Shown here: positions 1 through 12,000 of the stretch, in pieces | Position numbering within the stretch: the first letter of the stretch is position 1 | How the letters are laid out: every line of letters begins with the position of its first letter | NCBI GenBank assembly: GCA_021234155.1 | Contig: JAJEKV010000085.1 | Coordinates: 374,001 to 438,000, forward strand | DNA from: Isoetes taiwanensis | Lineage: Eukaryota > Streptophyta > Lycopodiopsida > Isoetales > Isoetaceae | Length of the DNA stretch: 64,000 bases | Direction: 5' to 3' | The notes under the pieces: model-generated | What the model saw: the letters and a program-made list of their open reading frames with translations, nothing else | Told to the model about the DNA's origin: nothing | Databases searched by the model: none | Program-made: the position numbers and the translations under genes

Positions 1-1944
1 AATGAATTTGCACAAACAACAATGAATATAATAGAACAAAGAATATAACAGATTGATGGCCTCAGGTGAAAAGAGCAATGCAAACCACGAAGCTTGAGGG
101 CTTATATTGGTGAAACAATGCATAGTATTCCAAATCAAATAATACCCATATAAGCAATTGTACACTCAAATTTCTATTTAACCGATATCACCTAGTTGGC
201 GAGAAAAGATCACCCAGAGTTGGTAGAAAGATCGTAATCTTTTAGAGTGGAGTCTAGTATTGTAGCTTCGGTGAGGGCAAGTCATTTCCCTTCTGATATG
301 ATTACTCTATTTAGATTAAAAAAACATAAAAGGCCATAATTAGGAACTTATATAGTAATCTTTTGAGTGCTTCTTAACATTTCCTTCTAAAATGAGTTCT
401 TTCGCAATACTACTTTGTTCTGTTGGTATTGGTATTGTGTTATGTAGAATTAACAATTAGGGATGGCGGGTGTATGTTTTAAATCGGGATGGTGGGAGAT
501 GATAGTGGGAACAATTGCCCATGGTGATCATGGAGGTATGAAATCCTATAGAGTGCTAAAATGCAAATCCAATTAGTATAGACACTAAAAGTCATTTTGA
601 TATGTGTAACTCTAATAATAATAATAAAAAGATGGCTTCTTCTTGTTGGATCAAAGAAATCACTATGGCATCACGTGATTTACTAACTTAACATGATTAA
701 AACGTTACAGTTGTCATAGAAGGCACACATATACCAACTTCATGGGAGCGCCTTGGGCAGAAGTTGAGACATCGTAATATTTTAGAGGATATTGATCCAT
801 TTGCATTTTAGGTATCTAAGAGCTAAAGGAGGATAGATGCCTTTAAAGCATAGAGTAGAGAACATTTTATGAACTATGAATACATGTGAAGAAGCATCGT
901 GTTTAAAGAAATAGGGGAAAATAAAATACAACCTTTCAATGCCAAATGAGGACCTATATTCACAATAGGTATTCATGTTAAAAGTTTGTTAACAATGTCA
1001 CTCAAAGGTTGGCTAAGGGGATATCTCAATTAGGACTTATCTTCACAATATGTATTCAAGTTAAATATATTAGCAATGTTAGTCAAAGGTTGTTTAAGGG
1101 GATATTTCACTGAAGGTGTAAGGTTGGAAAGGTAGGATGATAGAATCGTGGGAGTAAAGTTGCAAAGATAACTCATTGGGTAGTGTTAAGGTTGCAAAGA
1201 ACTATAGGTGTAACGTTGCAAAAAACTTTTAAAATTCAATAAAATTGATAAATGTTCTAAAACGTTGGCTAAATTTAAAATAGAGGCGTGCTAGATTCCA
1301 TATTGTTTCATTTTAAGAATCACCCTTTTAGTTCTAGCATTTCATCGATTTGAAGAAACTTGAAGATGGGATGGTTTCATTCTCGAGATCTCACAATCAA
1401 TCTAAAAGGCATAGTTTTAGAAGAGACATCTAGTAGATTTTTAGAGAACATGTGTTACGTATAACAACATGGATTTGAACATGTGCCTAAACACATAAGA
1501 ACGGCCATTGCTAAATCATATGGTTTGCACTCGCTTTACGCATCTTCATTGCCTTAAAAATTTTATCATCTATTGTCAAAATTCAGCTTTCGGAGGTAAT
1601 TTGTCCCTCCCCGCATCACAAAAACAACATTTTGTCGATGCTTGACTAATTGCAATGCAGTCAAGATTGCAGGGTCTTGTACAAATAAAAGGGAGGGTTT
1701 TGTTCCAAATAAAAGGGAGCAGCAAGTCACGTTGTGCAAATTATGCCTCGTTAAGCGCTATATAGCATAGTTTTAAACCCAAAATCACATAGTTGAAAAG
1801 ATGGCCTAGATATCAAGACTGTTTTTAATGATTTACAAACAACGAACCCTCTTCTCATCAATCAAGCATGCAACTTTCCCTTATATTTTCATGCATGCGT
1901 ATCTATGCACAAGGCTAGAGTTTAACATAGAAGAAAGTAAGAAA
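1..1944. other. Non-coding AT-rich stretch
   Basis: No coding region on either strand shows a recognisable protein. The stretch holds a short (TAA)n run near 613-627, an 83-bp imperfect tandem duplication (949-1110) and repeated GTTGCAAAGA-type words around 1150-1220. It looks like degenerate intergenic or old transposon DNA. Confidence 0.6.
949..1110. repeat. Two-unit tandem duplication, period about 83 bp
   Basis: The unit starting AGGACCTATATTCACAATA at 949 recurs at 1032 as AGGACTTATCTTCACAATA. The two align to the shared end AAGGGGATAT(C/T)TCA with scattered substitutions. It is a local, diverged tandem duplication with no coding potential. Confidence 0.7.
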
Positions 1945-4268
1945 GGAAGGTACTTTTATCGTCCACGGAGACCAATCGGTCTATGGGACCCAATACAAAA
2001 ACGCAGCAAGCGGATTACTGCCCGGATTAAAAAATTCCCGCCCCGAAGGGTTTTCGAGGGAAAAACCGTGCCAGCAATCAGCCTGCTGACAAACTGTCCT
2101 AACATATAAAATGCAGAAACACCCAAATATATACAGTCATGCACCGCACCCGTAGTGCCTAATCAGCGAGCAGCCAGGCGGGGGCAAAGGTGACCTCGCA
2201 GGGTCGATTACCTCCCGAATGTACCGACCCGGGGCACGCATCTTGGCGGTGTGTTCATCGGCAAATGTAAGAACAAGTCCGGCGCACTAAGGAGCCGTGT
2301 CGGCCCGGATCGTGAGCAAACGGCGGGCAACTCCCGAGTGTGAGACTCATCCTCAATGGCACCTCGTTTGACAAGACTGAGCTGCTCCCCCAATCCACGC
2401 CCGTCGATCGCGAAGATGGTGGGCACCCGTCGCGAATGGAGGCAATGAGTCTCCCGGCACTTTTCGGGCAGCCGGGAACGCAGTAGAGGCTGTGTGGGCC
2501 CGGGCTAACACGGGTTGATGTGCTCCTTGTAATGGGCCGTTTGACGCTGCTCTAGGCGCCGGGGGTCCCGAGCTTGCCAAAGGAAACAAAGGTCTAGGTA
2601 CTCCGCGCAGTTGTCACGATCGGGTATTTGTGTCCACACCTGCGCGACTGCTCTGCCGCGTTCCATCCCTGGCGAACCACCGATCTCTCTTACCCCCAAC
2701 AGGCCCTAAGCCGCTGCGGACCCATTGCCCAAGTGTAAGCCGGTCGGGGGGCCGAGCATCACCCATAGTAACCACTTTCACGAAAATAGGCGATGTGTCT
2801 ATCATCAAAGGGCTGCCAGCAAGCGCAATCCAGTTTCCTGCAGCGAGAATCGATAGGGGGGTGAAGGTTTCACCCCAAGTGCCCGTGCCAAAATGCCTTA
2901 CGCACTGCTCCAAGTCATTCCAGTGCCAAAGAGACGGGGCCCCAAACCCTCGACCCGTCTGAGAAGGACGAAGCTCGACCGGTGCGAGCAGTGTGGCCAT
3001 GGCCCCAATCATAGAGCTACGCACGGTAGTTGTTATACGCATGGCATAAAGCTTTCCGGCCTTGCCACATGGCCGGATAGACGCCTCCCTCCCCGAGGCG
3101 AGGAGGGGAACTCCACCCCTAGGTACTTGTAGGTGGGCGGGCGTCCACGTCATCCCCGATATGTGAGTCACGGAGGCATGGGGTGGCGTGAAGAGGATAT
3201 GAGAACCACCCCGGTCTTGGCGATTCACGGCGCGTGTCGTAGCGACAAAATGTGTCTAGGGCATCCGGGTGAGACTGCATAGCTTCGGGTGTGAGCCAGG
3301 CCAACATCGTCCGCATAGATGGTGCCGGATGACCGGGTGCAAAAAGCTGTATGCCATCCCCCCATGCTTCGAAGCGGGGCTCTAACGATCAATGTAGAGG
3401 CCAAAAGTGTTGGCGAGGGGGGCAACCTTGCGGACCGATACTCTTGGTGAATGCTTGGCCCGTGCGGCTGCATCACTGCCAAAACAACTCTCATACAACC
3501 TTGTATATGGCATTCTCGCACGAGGGGCGGGAGCCCCGATTGGCCTGATCCCTAGCCCACGCCTTTTCAGGAACCGTGACAAAAAGCCTTTCGCGTCCAC
3601 AAGCAGCAATACAAGTCCCGCCGATGATTCCGCCGTCTTCAATCGATGCCGCGATTATGAAGATATGGTCAATCGTTGAGTGGCGGGTCTAAAGCTGCTG
3701 TGTGAGGGGCTCGCACATCTGCGCCTCGCCCGGCCGGTCAACTCAGCTGTTCGAGAATGCCCCGATAGCAGTTTGGCAAATCTTGAACCGACCATGATCG
3801 TCCGTAATTGGTCGGACGATTGGGTCGCCCCGCCTTGTGAATGGGAACAACCACGCTTGTGGTCCATTGTTGGGGAGACCTTCTGCAATGCTCTGTTGAG
3901 CGAGGGGTAGTGAGGGGCCCAAGCACCTGGCGGCTGCCCTGTCCATTTGAGTAACTCGGCCTGCATACCATCGAGGTCAGCTGCCTTCCCATTAGCCAGC
4001 CGTTGCAGGCCCTCCTTAACATTCTCCTCCACGAGAACCAATGGGGCCATCACGTGGGGGTATGCTGCATCAGCGTCCCTGGCCGGGTCATAGAGTTTCT
4101 GCTTTGCAAGTCTTGCTCCCACTTTGTGTGTGATGTCCCCAGTAGGGCGGGCTGGCCTTGAAGCACTCTGGCGCCAAAGGTTTAGGATGAGTGTCCGCCC
4201 GGGCGAACATCTCCCCGATGCACGGCAAGGTACCGCGCCTTTGTCTCCTTCAGATGGGCGCGGTTACA
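1945..4268 (-). mobile_element. 5'-truncated, decayed LINE (RTE-like), copy A
   Basis: A GC-rich block that contrasts with its flanks. On the minus strand it carries broken reverse-transcriptase reading frames. Near 3950-4020 is the RT-type motif NGKAADLDGM followed by AELLKW. Downstream frames (2614-3228) contain WNDLEQ and a run ending SPIFVKVVTMGDARPPDRL that also occurs in copy C (42.6-44.8 kb). Near 2340 is EDESHT, matching copy C's EDESHTLQSC. Stops and frameshifts interrupt the protein, so it is dead. The 3' end (low coordinates) has the family hairpin at 1961-1989 and then a short TTCC-rich tail. No AP-endonuclease region is present, so it is 5'-truncated. The RTE assignment rests on the non-poly(A) tail and the lack of a zf-RVT domain; the clade is not certain. 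Confidence 0.8.
1961..1989 (-). other. LINE 3' terminal hairpin, copy A
   Basis: Read on the minus strand: outer stem GTCC/GGAC and inner stem AGACC-GATT-GGTCT, followed by GATAAAA and the tail. The same architecture occurs at 40608-40636, 44737-44765 and 61067-61095. Confidence 0.7.
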
Positions 4269-4547
4269 ATGAAATGAATGAACTGCAAATACTGATGTTC
4301 AACACATGGAGCTTTGTATCTCATCGCTTGTCTGTAACATAATTGAATTAACTAAGAGCCATTTGTTATAGCCATAAATGATCATTATAAGGCTGGATCA
4401 TGGCATCTGTAAAATTTCGTGCTCCAATTATTGCACTGATATTATTATACTGCAGGTTATGAAGGTGCATTTTGAAGAACAAACCTGAGAAGATTTCAGT
4501 TGGTTAGCTAATGTTAAGACGGGAACGATTAAGTGAGGTATTCGAAG

Positions 4548-4812
4548 ATTGACTACACCTTCACATAGAGCAGTTGCAACAGCAGCATCTACTGCATTTC
4601 CGCCTTTGCGCAGTATGACTGACCCTATGGCGGAACACCTTTGGTCATCAGCAGCAACAATTCCATTGTCAATTTTCAGAATCTGAGGGTCCTCTGGAAG
4701 CTCAGCATTTGCAGCTACAGTTTTGACATCATATGAAGGAAAAACAGAGTGTACTATTGCTGTTGTCCCAATAAGAGCCCCAACAACCATTGGATATAAC
4801 CATTCACACAAC
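4548..4812 (-). pseudogene. Gamma-glutamyltranspeptidase (glutathione hydrolase) exon fragment
   Basis: Translation gives a hydrophobic anchor-like start (VVGALIGTTAIVHSVFPSYD), then NGIVAADDQRCSAIGSVILR, then GGNAVDAAVATALCEGVVN. This is the highly conserved N-terminal part of plant and bacterial gamma-glutamyltranspeptidases, which cleave the gamma-glutamyl bond of glutathione. Similarity stops right after GVVN, where the family continues into a Gly-rich stretch. A possible splice acceptor (CTCACAG) sits just upstream at 4813. No catalytic small-subunit Thr region is found in the window, and the next sequence downstream is LINE copy A. I therefore call it an orphan exon or gene relic, not a working gene. 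Family identity is fairly secure; functional status is inferred. Confidence 0.65.
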
Positions 4813-7800
4813 CTGTGAGATTCTACTTAAATAAATCGGTGCATTGTTAATTAATAAATAACAAAAAGTAACATTTGAATAGCAACTTCGTATATCTCAG
4901 TTCATGAAGCGGTCTACATGACCAAGATATAACAAAAGGTTAATTCGATAGTGGTTAAATATTCTACAGAGACTCGCAATCTTATTACCACACAAAAATG
5001 GCCTAATCCTCTAGTTTTAAGCAATGGACTCTTGGCATCTTTTTGAGCAGTTCCCGTAAAAGTTCAGTAAAGGAAGATATTTCCATGGTGCATACTTGCA
5101 AATGAACCTGTCTAGACATTCGATGTTTAGATCTAAAAGATTTAGAAAAGTAAATAGTGGACAAAACTTGAGAAATATGGCATTTACGACTACTGATCGA
5201 ATCCACACGAAACATCATTATTTATGATTAGAAACGAGCCACGCTTTGAGTTACTCACGAGCAACATGAAGAAAGCACCATGAGCAAGTTACGCCGTCAT
5301 TGCGGGAATTTCTTCCATTAATCTGCTGTTGTCTTTGAATGGTGCAAAAGGGCATTTCGGATTTGATAGATCCGAACTCATGAGGAGGAGAGAAATTTGT
5401 GTATGCTCCATTGCAAGGGGCATAAGTAGAGCTCCAAAACAGAGGAAATCACTCCCCCTCACAAAAAATTGGTTCGAATAAAGCTATAGAATGGAAGCCA
5501 TTCACTGAAGAATATAAAGAATGAAAAGCACGTAAAAGCTAATCGAATCGAAGGCTAATGTACATTTGCATGGCAGAAGGAAACTTGTCTAGGTTCAATG
5601 TATTCCTCTGAGATCATATATTATCTCATTTATGCTAGGCCATCGAACTCATTGGCCATACATATATCCTTTTGCATGATAACATTTTCCACAGCACGCA
5701 TTTAGCAGAGCATAAACGTAGCTTTAGAAATCAAAATTTTAACCATAAACTTACCTTTTAAAGAAAACACAATTGTTACAGCATTGCGTACAACAGACTG
5801 CAGAGATTATATTTCCCTGCCTTGCAAAACAGCTTATCCCATCCAACAAAGATTAAGTATTGCCCAGATCTCCATTTTCAGCACCAGAAACAATAGAAGT
5901 GTAACATCCCAGCACATGCCATAGATGTGTATATGGATCACCACTAAAATCTGGTGAAATGCCAAGTAATTTTTTCCTCCAAGGTGCTGCTTAAAAAATA
6001 AGGGTAGGCAACCATATAACCAAATAAAATACTATACGATCAATAAAAGATGAAGATAAATCATAGTTTATTCTATGCAATATGGAAAAGGACATCTGCA
6101 AAGATATAAAGCAGAACATGGGTCTTGTCAAGAGGGAAATAAAATCACCTGTTGTCCATTGTTGAGAGCTCAAATTCAGCCTTGGCTTCTTGAAAACCTG
6201 AAACTCCTGTAGGTAAACAATCCGGAAATAGTCTGAATAAGTCGATAGAATATGTTTAGAAGCACAATGCAACCGTTTAGAAACACTGGTATTTAAGTAA
6301 ACATACCAACACAGCTTGCACTAAGGGAACGTCCAGCTTCCTAGCTGTTTCTCAACCAAATAAAAATGCTTGATTTTCCAAGTTTACACTGTTAGCCTGT
6401 AGTCATCCATCAGAACCCTAAACCTTGGATAGCCCAAAGCAGCACTTTTTGCTCTGATCACCCCCTTGATCTCCAAGGCTTTGCAAACTTGGTACCGCCA
6501 ATCCTGCCAATTTTAGAAAATTTTGCCATTTTGAAGCCCAAATCTATACCGCCTTAAAGATATCTATCCAAAAACGAAATTCCAAATCATACTCCAAATA
6601 TTTTTTCCGATTTTTAAAGAACATGAAATTTAACCTGAGAGCATCAGAATAAATAGAATTGGGAAGCTATGAACTCTTGTAAGAAGACATTTGACAGCGA
6701 TAGAGACAAACTTATGCCACCAAAGAATCAGAGCTGCCATAATAATTCAAGAAGCAAATACAATCACCTCAAAACTCAATAGCTTTGAAAGCCGGTAAAA
6801 CCAAAACGCTCAAAATTTATAACACAGAATAAGGCTCACGAATCAAGCGAGATAAAAATCAAGCAGAAGCCACTCCTGCGGTCATTCATGGCATGCATGC
6901 TGAGATGATGGATCGGGTTCAAGAACCCCTGCTCAAAAACATAAGAAAAACAAAAATGTTCCCGATTTTTGGAAGAACGCCAAAATTTTTCGGCCACTAA
7001 AAACCCAACAATCATAGGAAATCACCCTTAAAAAAAATCCAAAACTTTTTCCACCACGCCGGAAACTTCCAAATTAACAAGATTGATAAATGCCTTTTCA
7101 AACATTATCTTAGGTTAAATGTTAACGTAAAGGCAGGTTAGAAGAAATTTAGGCCACGGAGCCAACCATGTTGCGCCACGTGGCAACATTTCTTTTACAG
7201 AATGTTAATTAAATTTGTGGAATGGGCTCAAAACTCTCCGCTCTGTATTTTACCTACTGTTCTGCGATTCTTACCCTGCGATTTTGAGTTTCACCTGCGA
7301 TTCTGTTGTATTTTACTTGCAATTCTGCTGTTCTTACTCATGATTCTCCCTTTTTTTACCCGCCTCAATTTCTTCTAACCCGCCTTCCGCGTTGAGTGAA
7401 AGACCTTTTACTTGCATTCGGTTGTCGGACATGCCTCCACGCGCGGCAAGATCGGCAGCTTTCCGCCCGAATTACTAAAAGGTCTTTTCTTATATAGAAT
7501 GGGAGGTATGCAACGTCAAGATATCGGCATTAACTTAATGTAATAAATGGTTAGATCGATTATCAGTAAAATTACGCTTTTTTAAAACGCGGCATAATTT
7601 TGTTGGCGGGCGCCGGTGTTCGATGGTAGCATCGCCGCCTAATCCTTCCGAACCCTAAGCGAACCTAATGCTTCTACCAAAGCGACGCCATAGCCGTCGC
7701 CTTCCATCGCCATAGCAAGTTCATCCATAGCCATAGTTCAGCCCATCGCCATAGCTTCTCTCAAGGCTACCCTTTTGCTCAATGCCTGTGGGCCGCATTT

Positions 7801-8303
7801 GTGCACCGCGCAGCTTCTAAATCGTAAGAAGTCGGGCCAAAGCACAAGAATCGTAAAAAGGCATCGGACATACCCTTTGAAGGCAAAACTTGCTTTCGAG
7901 GGGCTTGACGGGCTAAATCCGGTGATCGCGGAGATATCCGCCATAGCTAGAGCTTAAATGCGCGGTGTCCTTCGATTAAGCGGTGTTTTCCAAATGCTTG
8001 CCGCCGTAAAACAGAAAAACAGAGGAATGAGAAACGTAAAACGAGCAATGCTTGCTCACGTAAACGAGAAAAAACAGAGAAGCCCCTTTGCCACGCGTCC
8101 GCATCGCACTGGCCAACCGCTTATTACGACGGAAACTTTCTCGAAGATTCCTCGAATATTCCACCGGCGACCGCTTTCAGTATTGCCGCGTTTCGTAGCC
8201 AAGGCCATAGCGTCTAAGGCGGGGCGCCTTAAAATTCCCTCGTGGAATCTTCTCAAACCGTTTCCCTAGTACATAATTTTTTGGAAGGTTAACTTTTAAA
8301 TTT
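4813..8303. other. Non-coding stretch with no supported gene
   Basis: Short open frames here (for example 5003-5218 on minus and 7738-8256 on both strands) have no recognisable motifs. The sequence becomes more GC-rich after about 7370. A 12-bp inverted pair (AAAGACCTTTTA near 7400, TAAAAGGTCTTT near 7478) could form a stem. Nothing else can be supported. Confidence 0.5.
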
Positions 8304-8880
8304 AACGTAATGATAACCACCCTCAAATTTCTCTCTATTCGTCATTTTTTACCATGCATTTGTCCTCCTGGAAGTTCGAGCGGCCCGCGCCTACATTTTC
8401 CGTTCTTCTTCGCAGATATTCTTCGCCGCAGAGCTTCCATGGTTATCTTCCCTAGTTTACGGTGCGGATCTTCCCTCGGTTTCGGTGCCTCCAAAATGAT
8501 GTTCCTTTAGATTCACTGCGATCGGGTCGCTAGAACACCATAGCCTCCAAAATGATGGAAATAGAAGCTCCATGCACCGCAAACGCGTTGAAACCGAAAT
8601 ATCAAGTTGTGCGAGCCTCTTCTCCTCTATTCCAAGCTCATTCTCCGCCATATCCAAAACACCGGTGCCGTTGGTTCGAAAAACTTCGGTTAGGGGAACT
8701 GGAGTAAAGATGAGCGCGTTCGCAAGGGTTGCAGAGCTTTCTTTTTATTGCCTCTTCAATCTCATCCGGGACTCATTTCTCCGAATCAAGCTCGGATCCA
8801 AGAAAAAAACAGCTCGATCAAGAAAAACAGAGGTCGAAAAAAAATTTACGGCGAAATTTGAGGGTAGTTCTCATTACGTT
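8304..8880. mobile_element. MITE-like element, family M1, copy 1
   Basis: The left end AACGTAATGATAACCACCCT and the right end (8854-8880) are inverted complements over about 25 bp. The interior (near 8640-8850) is related to copy 2 at 22843-23355, including CGGGACTCATTTCTC-type and CTCGATC-AAGAAAAAC words. No transposase is encoded. Similarity to copy 2 continues weakly past the right end (a GGAATTC...GGAAATTAT stretch to about 8925), so the true right border may be further out. No clear target-site duplication was found, so the superfamily is unassigned. Confidence 0.6.
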
Positions 8881-9082
8881 TGTTAATTTCCGGCGGAATT
8901 CCTCCCGTCCGGAAATTATCTAATACATAATATATAATCGACGATGATGTGTAATAATTCTTAGTTATGTATGAGCGGTATTTCTGTAATTTGGCAAATA
9001 GTAGTCGTGACTAATGGTATAGTAACTAGGGCTAGCGTGCAGGGAGTTCTCGTTGCCGGGAAAAAACTCTTGGTGATTTTGA

Positions 9083-12000
9083 ATGGAGTCCGAAAGGGAG
9101 CTGCGGGATGCATCTAGCCCAGACAACACCGATACATCAGAATCCAGCTCAGATTCTGAAGCTGATGAAAGTAAAAACATAGAGGAAATTGAACAGCTAC
9201 AACTTACATTATCTCAGAATCCAAACAACTATGAAGCTCATATTCAGGTCTTGAAAGACACATTCTATGTTTTCCTCTATTGAAAAGCTCATCTAATATG
9301 TCATTGCTATTGGCTTCCAGCTTATAAATGCACTGCGAAAGCACGCAGAGCTAGAGAAGCTTAGAGCAGCAAGAGAGGCAATGAATGCCCTCTTTCCACT
9401 GAGCGCAGACATGTGGAGAGCATGGGCACAAGATGAAGCACGCCTTGTGTCCGGGTACTTTAATCTTTCAAATTTTTAGTCCATTGTAGGAAAATCTCAG
9501 TTGAAAGCAAAGTGAAAGTTCTCTCTTCTTAGCTGCAGAGTTAATAAACGATTTTGAATAAGGTTTAGAGCTTTATTGTACAACCTAAAGTATTGTATTG
9601 TGGAACGAGAATTGGGAAGCGCCAGGATCAAGGAAGCAGCTAACTCTTTGTTCATTGTCTACTGGCCTCAAGAAAATAACTAACAAGAAGCTGAAACACA
9701 AAACTAAACTTTCCGAATCTGCCAACCGAATTTTGGAGAGTTTCTATGAAAGGACTTTGTGAGGCACTCCCCTAAACGAACTTCACTTCTATGTCTGCCT
9801 ACATGAATGTTGAACAGGTTCTTTGAGAACGCCTGATGCACCAAGCTTAGTTTATACCACCTCTCCCCTGCATCATGAAAGAACTCAAGCACTCCCCCTC
9901 AGCCAATTCAAATTGAACTTCCCCTTGCATAATGAAGCAGAAAAAGTCTGTCATGCAGCCACCATGAGCATGAAGAAAATAAACTGTGGCACTTTCCCTT
10001 GCATCATGAAGGAGAACTTCTGTTTATCATGAGTTTTCCAATGCGCATGCCAATTCCTAAGTGGTTTCAACCAAATTGCTTCAATGTGCTGCCCCAAATG
10101 CAGTTATGTGCTGCTCCATTTTCGAGTTACCATACTTTCAACTTTAAAGATTGCCATCACGGTTAACATACCTTGTTGGTTTGGCTCAGCATCAAATGCA
10201 CCTCTCACAATCTTAAGCCTACGGTCAAGGATCCTCTCTCCTCTACTTCATGATGCATGATACTGCTGTCTACTTGGCGACTTGTTGTCTTGACTTAGCA
10301 TATAGGACTCATGTTGCCATTTTCTCCCCCTTGCATCCTGAAGTATAACACGAACGACATCTTCTCCTACTTGCTTTCTTCTGGACTGTAAAAGCCAGTA
10401 TTATGTTTCCAACGTCCTTTGCTACAATCATTATGAGCTCTGCAATGTGCCTCAATCTCTTTTGCTACTTTCTTGACCTGCTGCCTACACTTCCTGGTGG
10501 CTTCATCTTTCTTAGCAAGGTTTTGTTCTTCTATAAGCCTGATTTTTCGCCTTCTTTGAACAAGACTAGTTCGAAATCAATCAAGTATGTATTGGCCTCT
10601 GTGTCACCTTCCTTGCTTGAAAGTATTGCTCTTTGTCGGATCGTAAGTTCTGTTTTCTCTTTGATATTCTGCAAATCTTGCATGCTGCCTTTTTGGGTCG
10701 CTTGCTCATCTTCTGAACTAACTTCATCATCATCTTGAGCTGTAATGAAGTCTTCCTCTGAAGTGCTCTCATCAGTTTTGAAGGAATCTTGGTCATCAGA
10801 CTTGCGCCTTTTCCTAGCTTTCTTCACTTCTTCAATGTCGTCACGGTCATCCCCATCAAGATCATCATCAAAAACTTGTCTCTTAATTACCCCAGAGCTT
10901 TTCCTGATAGCTTGCCCAGCAGAAGCAGTTGGCACTGGTGATGCAGAACTAGCCTTCATCTCTACATTTGTTTTTGTTAATTCTAATGAAAGATTCAAAG
11001 GCTTTCGTGCCTTTTGGGCATCAGGGTTATGCTTTGACTTATCAGGCTCATGCTCATACTGCTCTACATATAGCCTTATGGTTGCACCAGAAGAACCAAT
11101 ACCAGAAAGACGAAAAATAAGCCATGAGCCATCACCAAAATCAAGCTGAATTCTTTGCTTCGAGGCCACACTTCCATCTACTGGATTAACATATTCAAAA
11201 TCATCTGCACAACTAAGAGTATATGTACCATATTGATCACCAGGCTTAGATGTAGATATCAGATCGCGCAGGTGCTCAGCCATAGCATTGACCTTTGATG
11301 AATCACATTCCTCATAGTCATAGCGTGAGAAAAAATTCCGCCCATATATGGCCCAATGTTCCTTTGCAATGTCTTCTACAGATACAAGCTTCTCCCCAGC
11401 TTTCCTTCCATGGTTTCTTTCAGCAAGAATGGACAACCATGCCAGCACAGCCCAGATACCATCTTCCAGAAATTTTGCACGAGCACTTTTGCCAGAAACA
11501 TCCACAGTCTTCTTACATGCTTCAACATTTACTACATCCATTCCAGTACTCAATTCTTTTTCTTCCTCAAAAATTATTGGCTCCTGTATTCCCTGCTCAA
11601 TCTTTGGAACATCAATTTCATCGTCATTAAAGTCTCCCTGAAGAATGAGTCTATGGCATCTTCTAGCAGGTAGTTGATCTACAGGGACATTCTTTTTACC
11701 AACATGCCAGTTTTGCAAGCCTTTTCCTCCTTTAAGCTGGACTTCTTTCCATTTCTTCTTGATTAAAATCTTCAATTGAATCTCTAACATGACGGTTTTG
11801 CAAGCCTTTTCCTCCTTTCTCTGGACTTCTTTCCATTTCTTCTTGATTAAGTTCTTCAATTGAATCTCTTGCATTAACAAGCGTCCCAAATTTGCCATCT
11901 TGTCTAGAACTTCTCTGCTGCAAACCAACCTTGTTGCTAGAAAGCTCTTCCTCAGGATCTAAGAAATCCTCCTATAATTCCAACCCACAACAGGTCTACC

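Noticed and set aside
5003-5218. Leu-rich minus-strand frame that hints at an F-box/LRR end
   Set aside because: Only one weak LRR-like phrase (LKKMPRVHCLKLED), with no second repeat or F-box.
10403-11673. Plus-strand open frames (97-134 codons)
   Set aside because: They are opposite-strand shadows of the captured PGM/PAPA-1 coding sequence.
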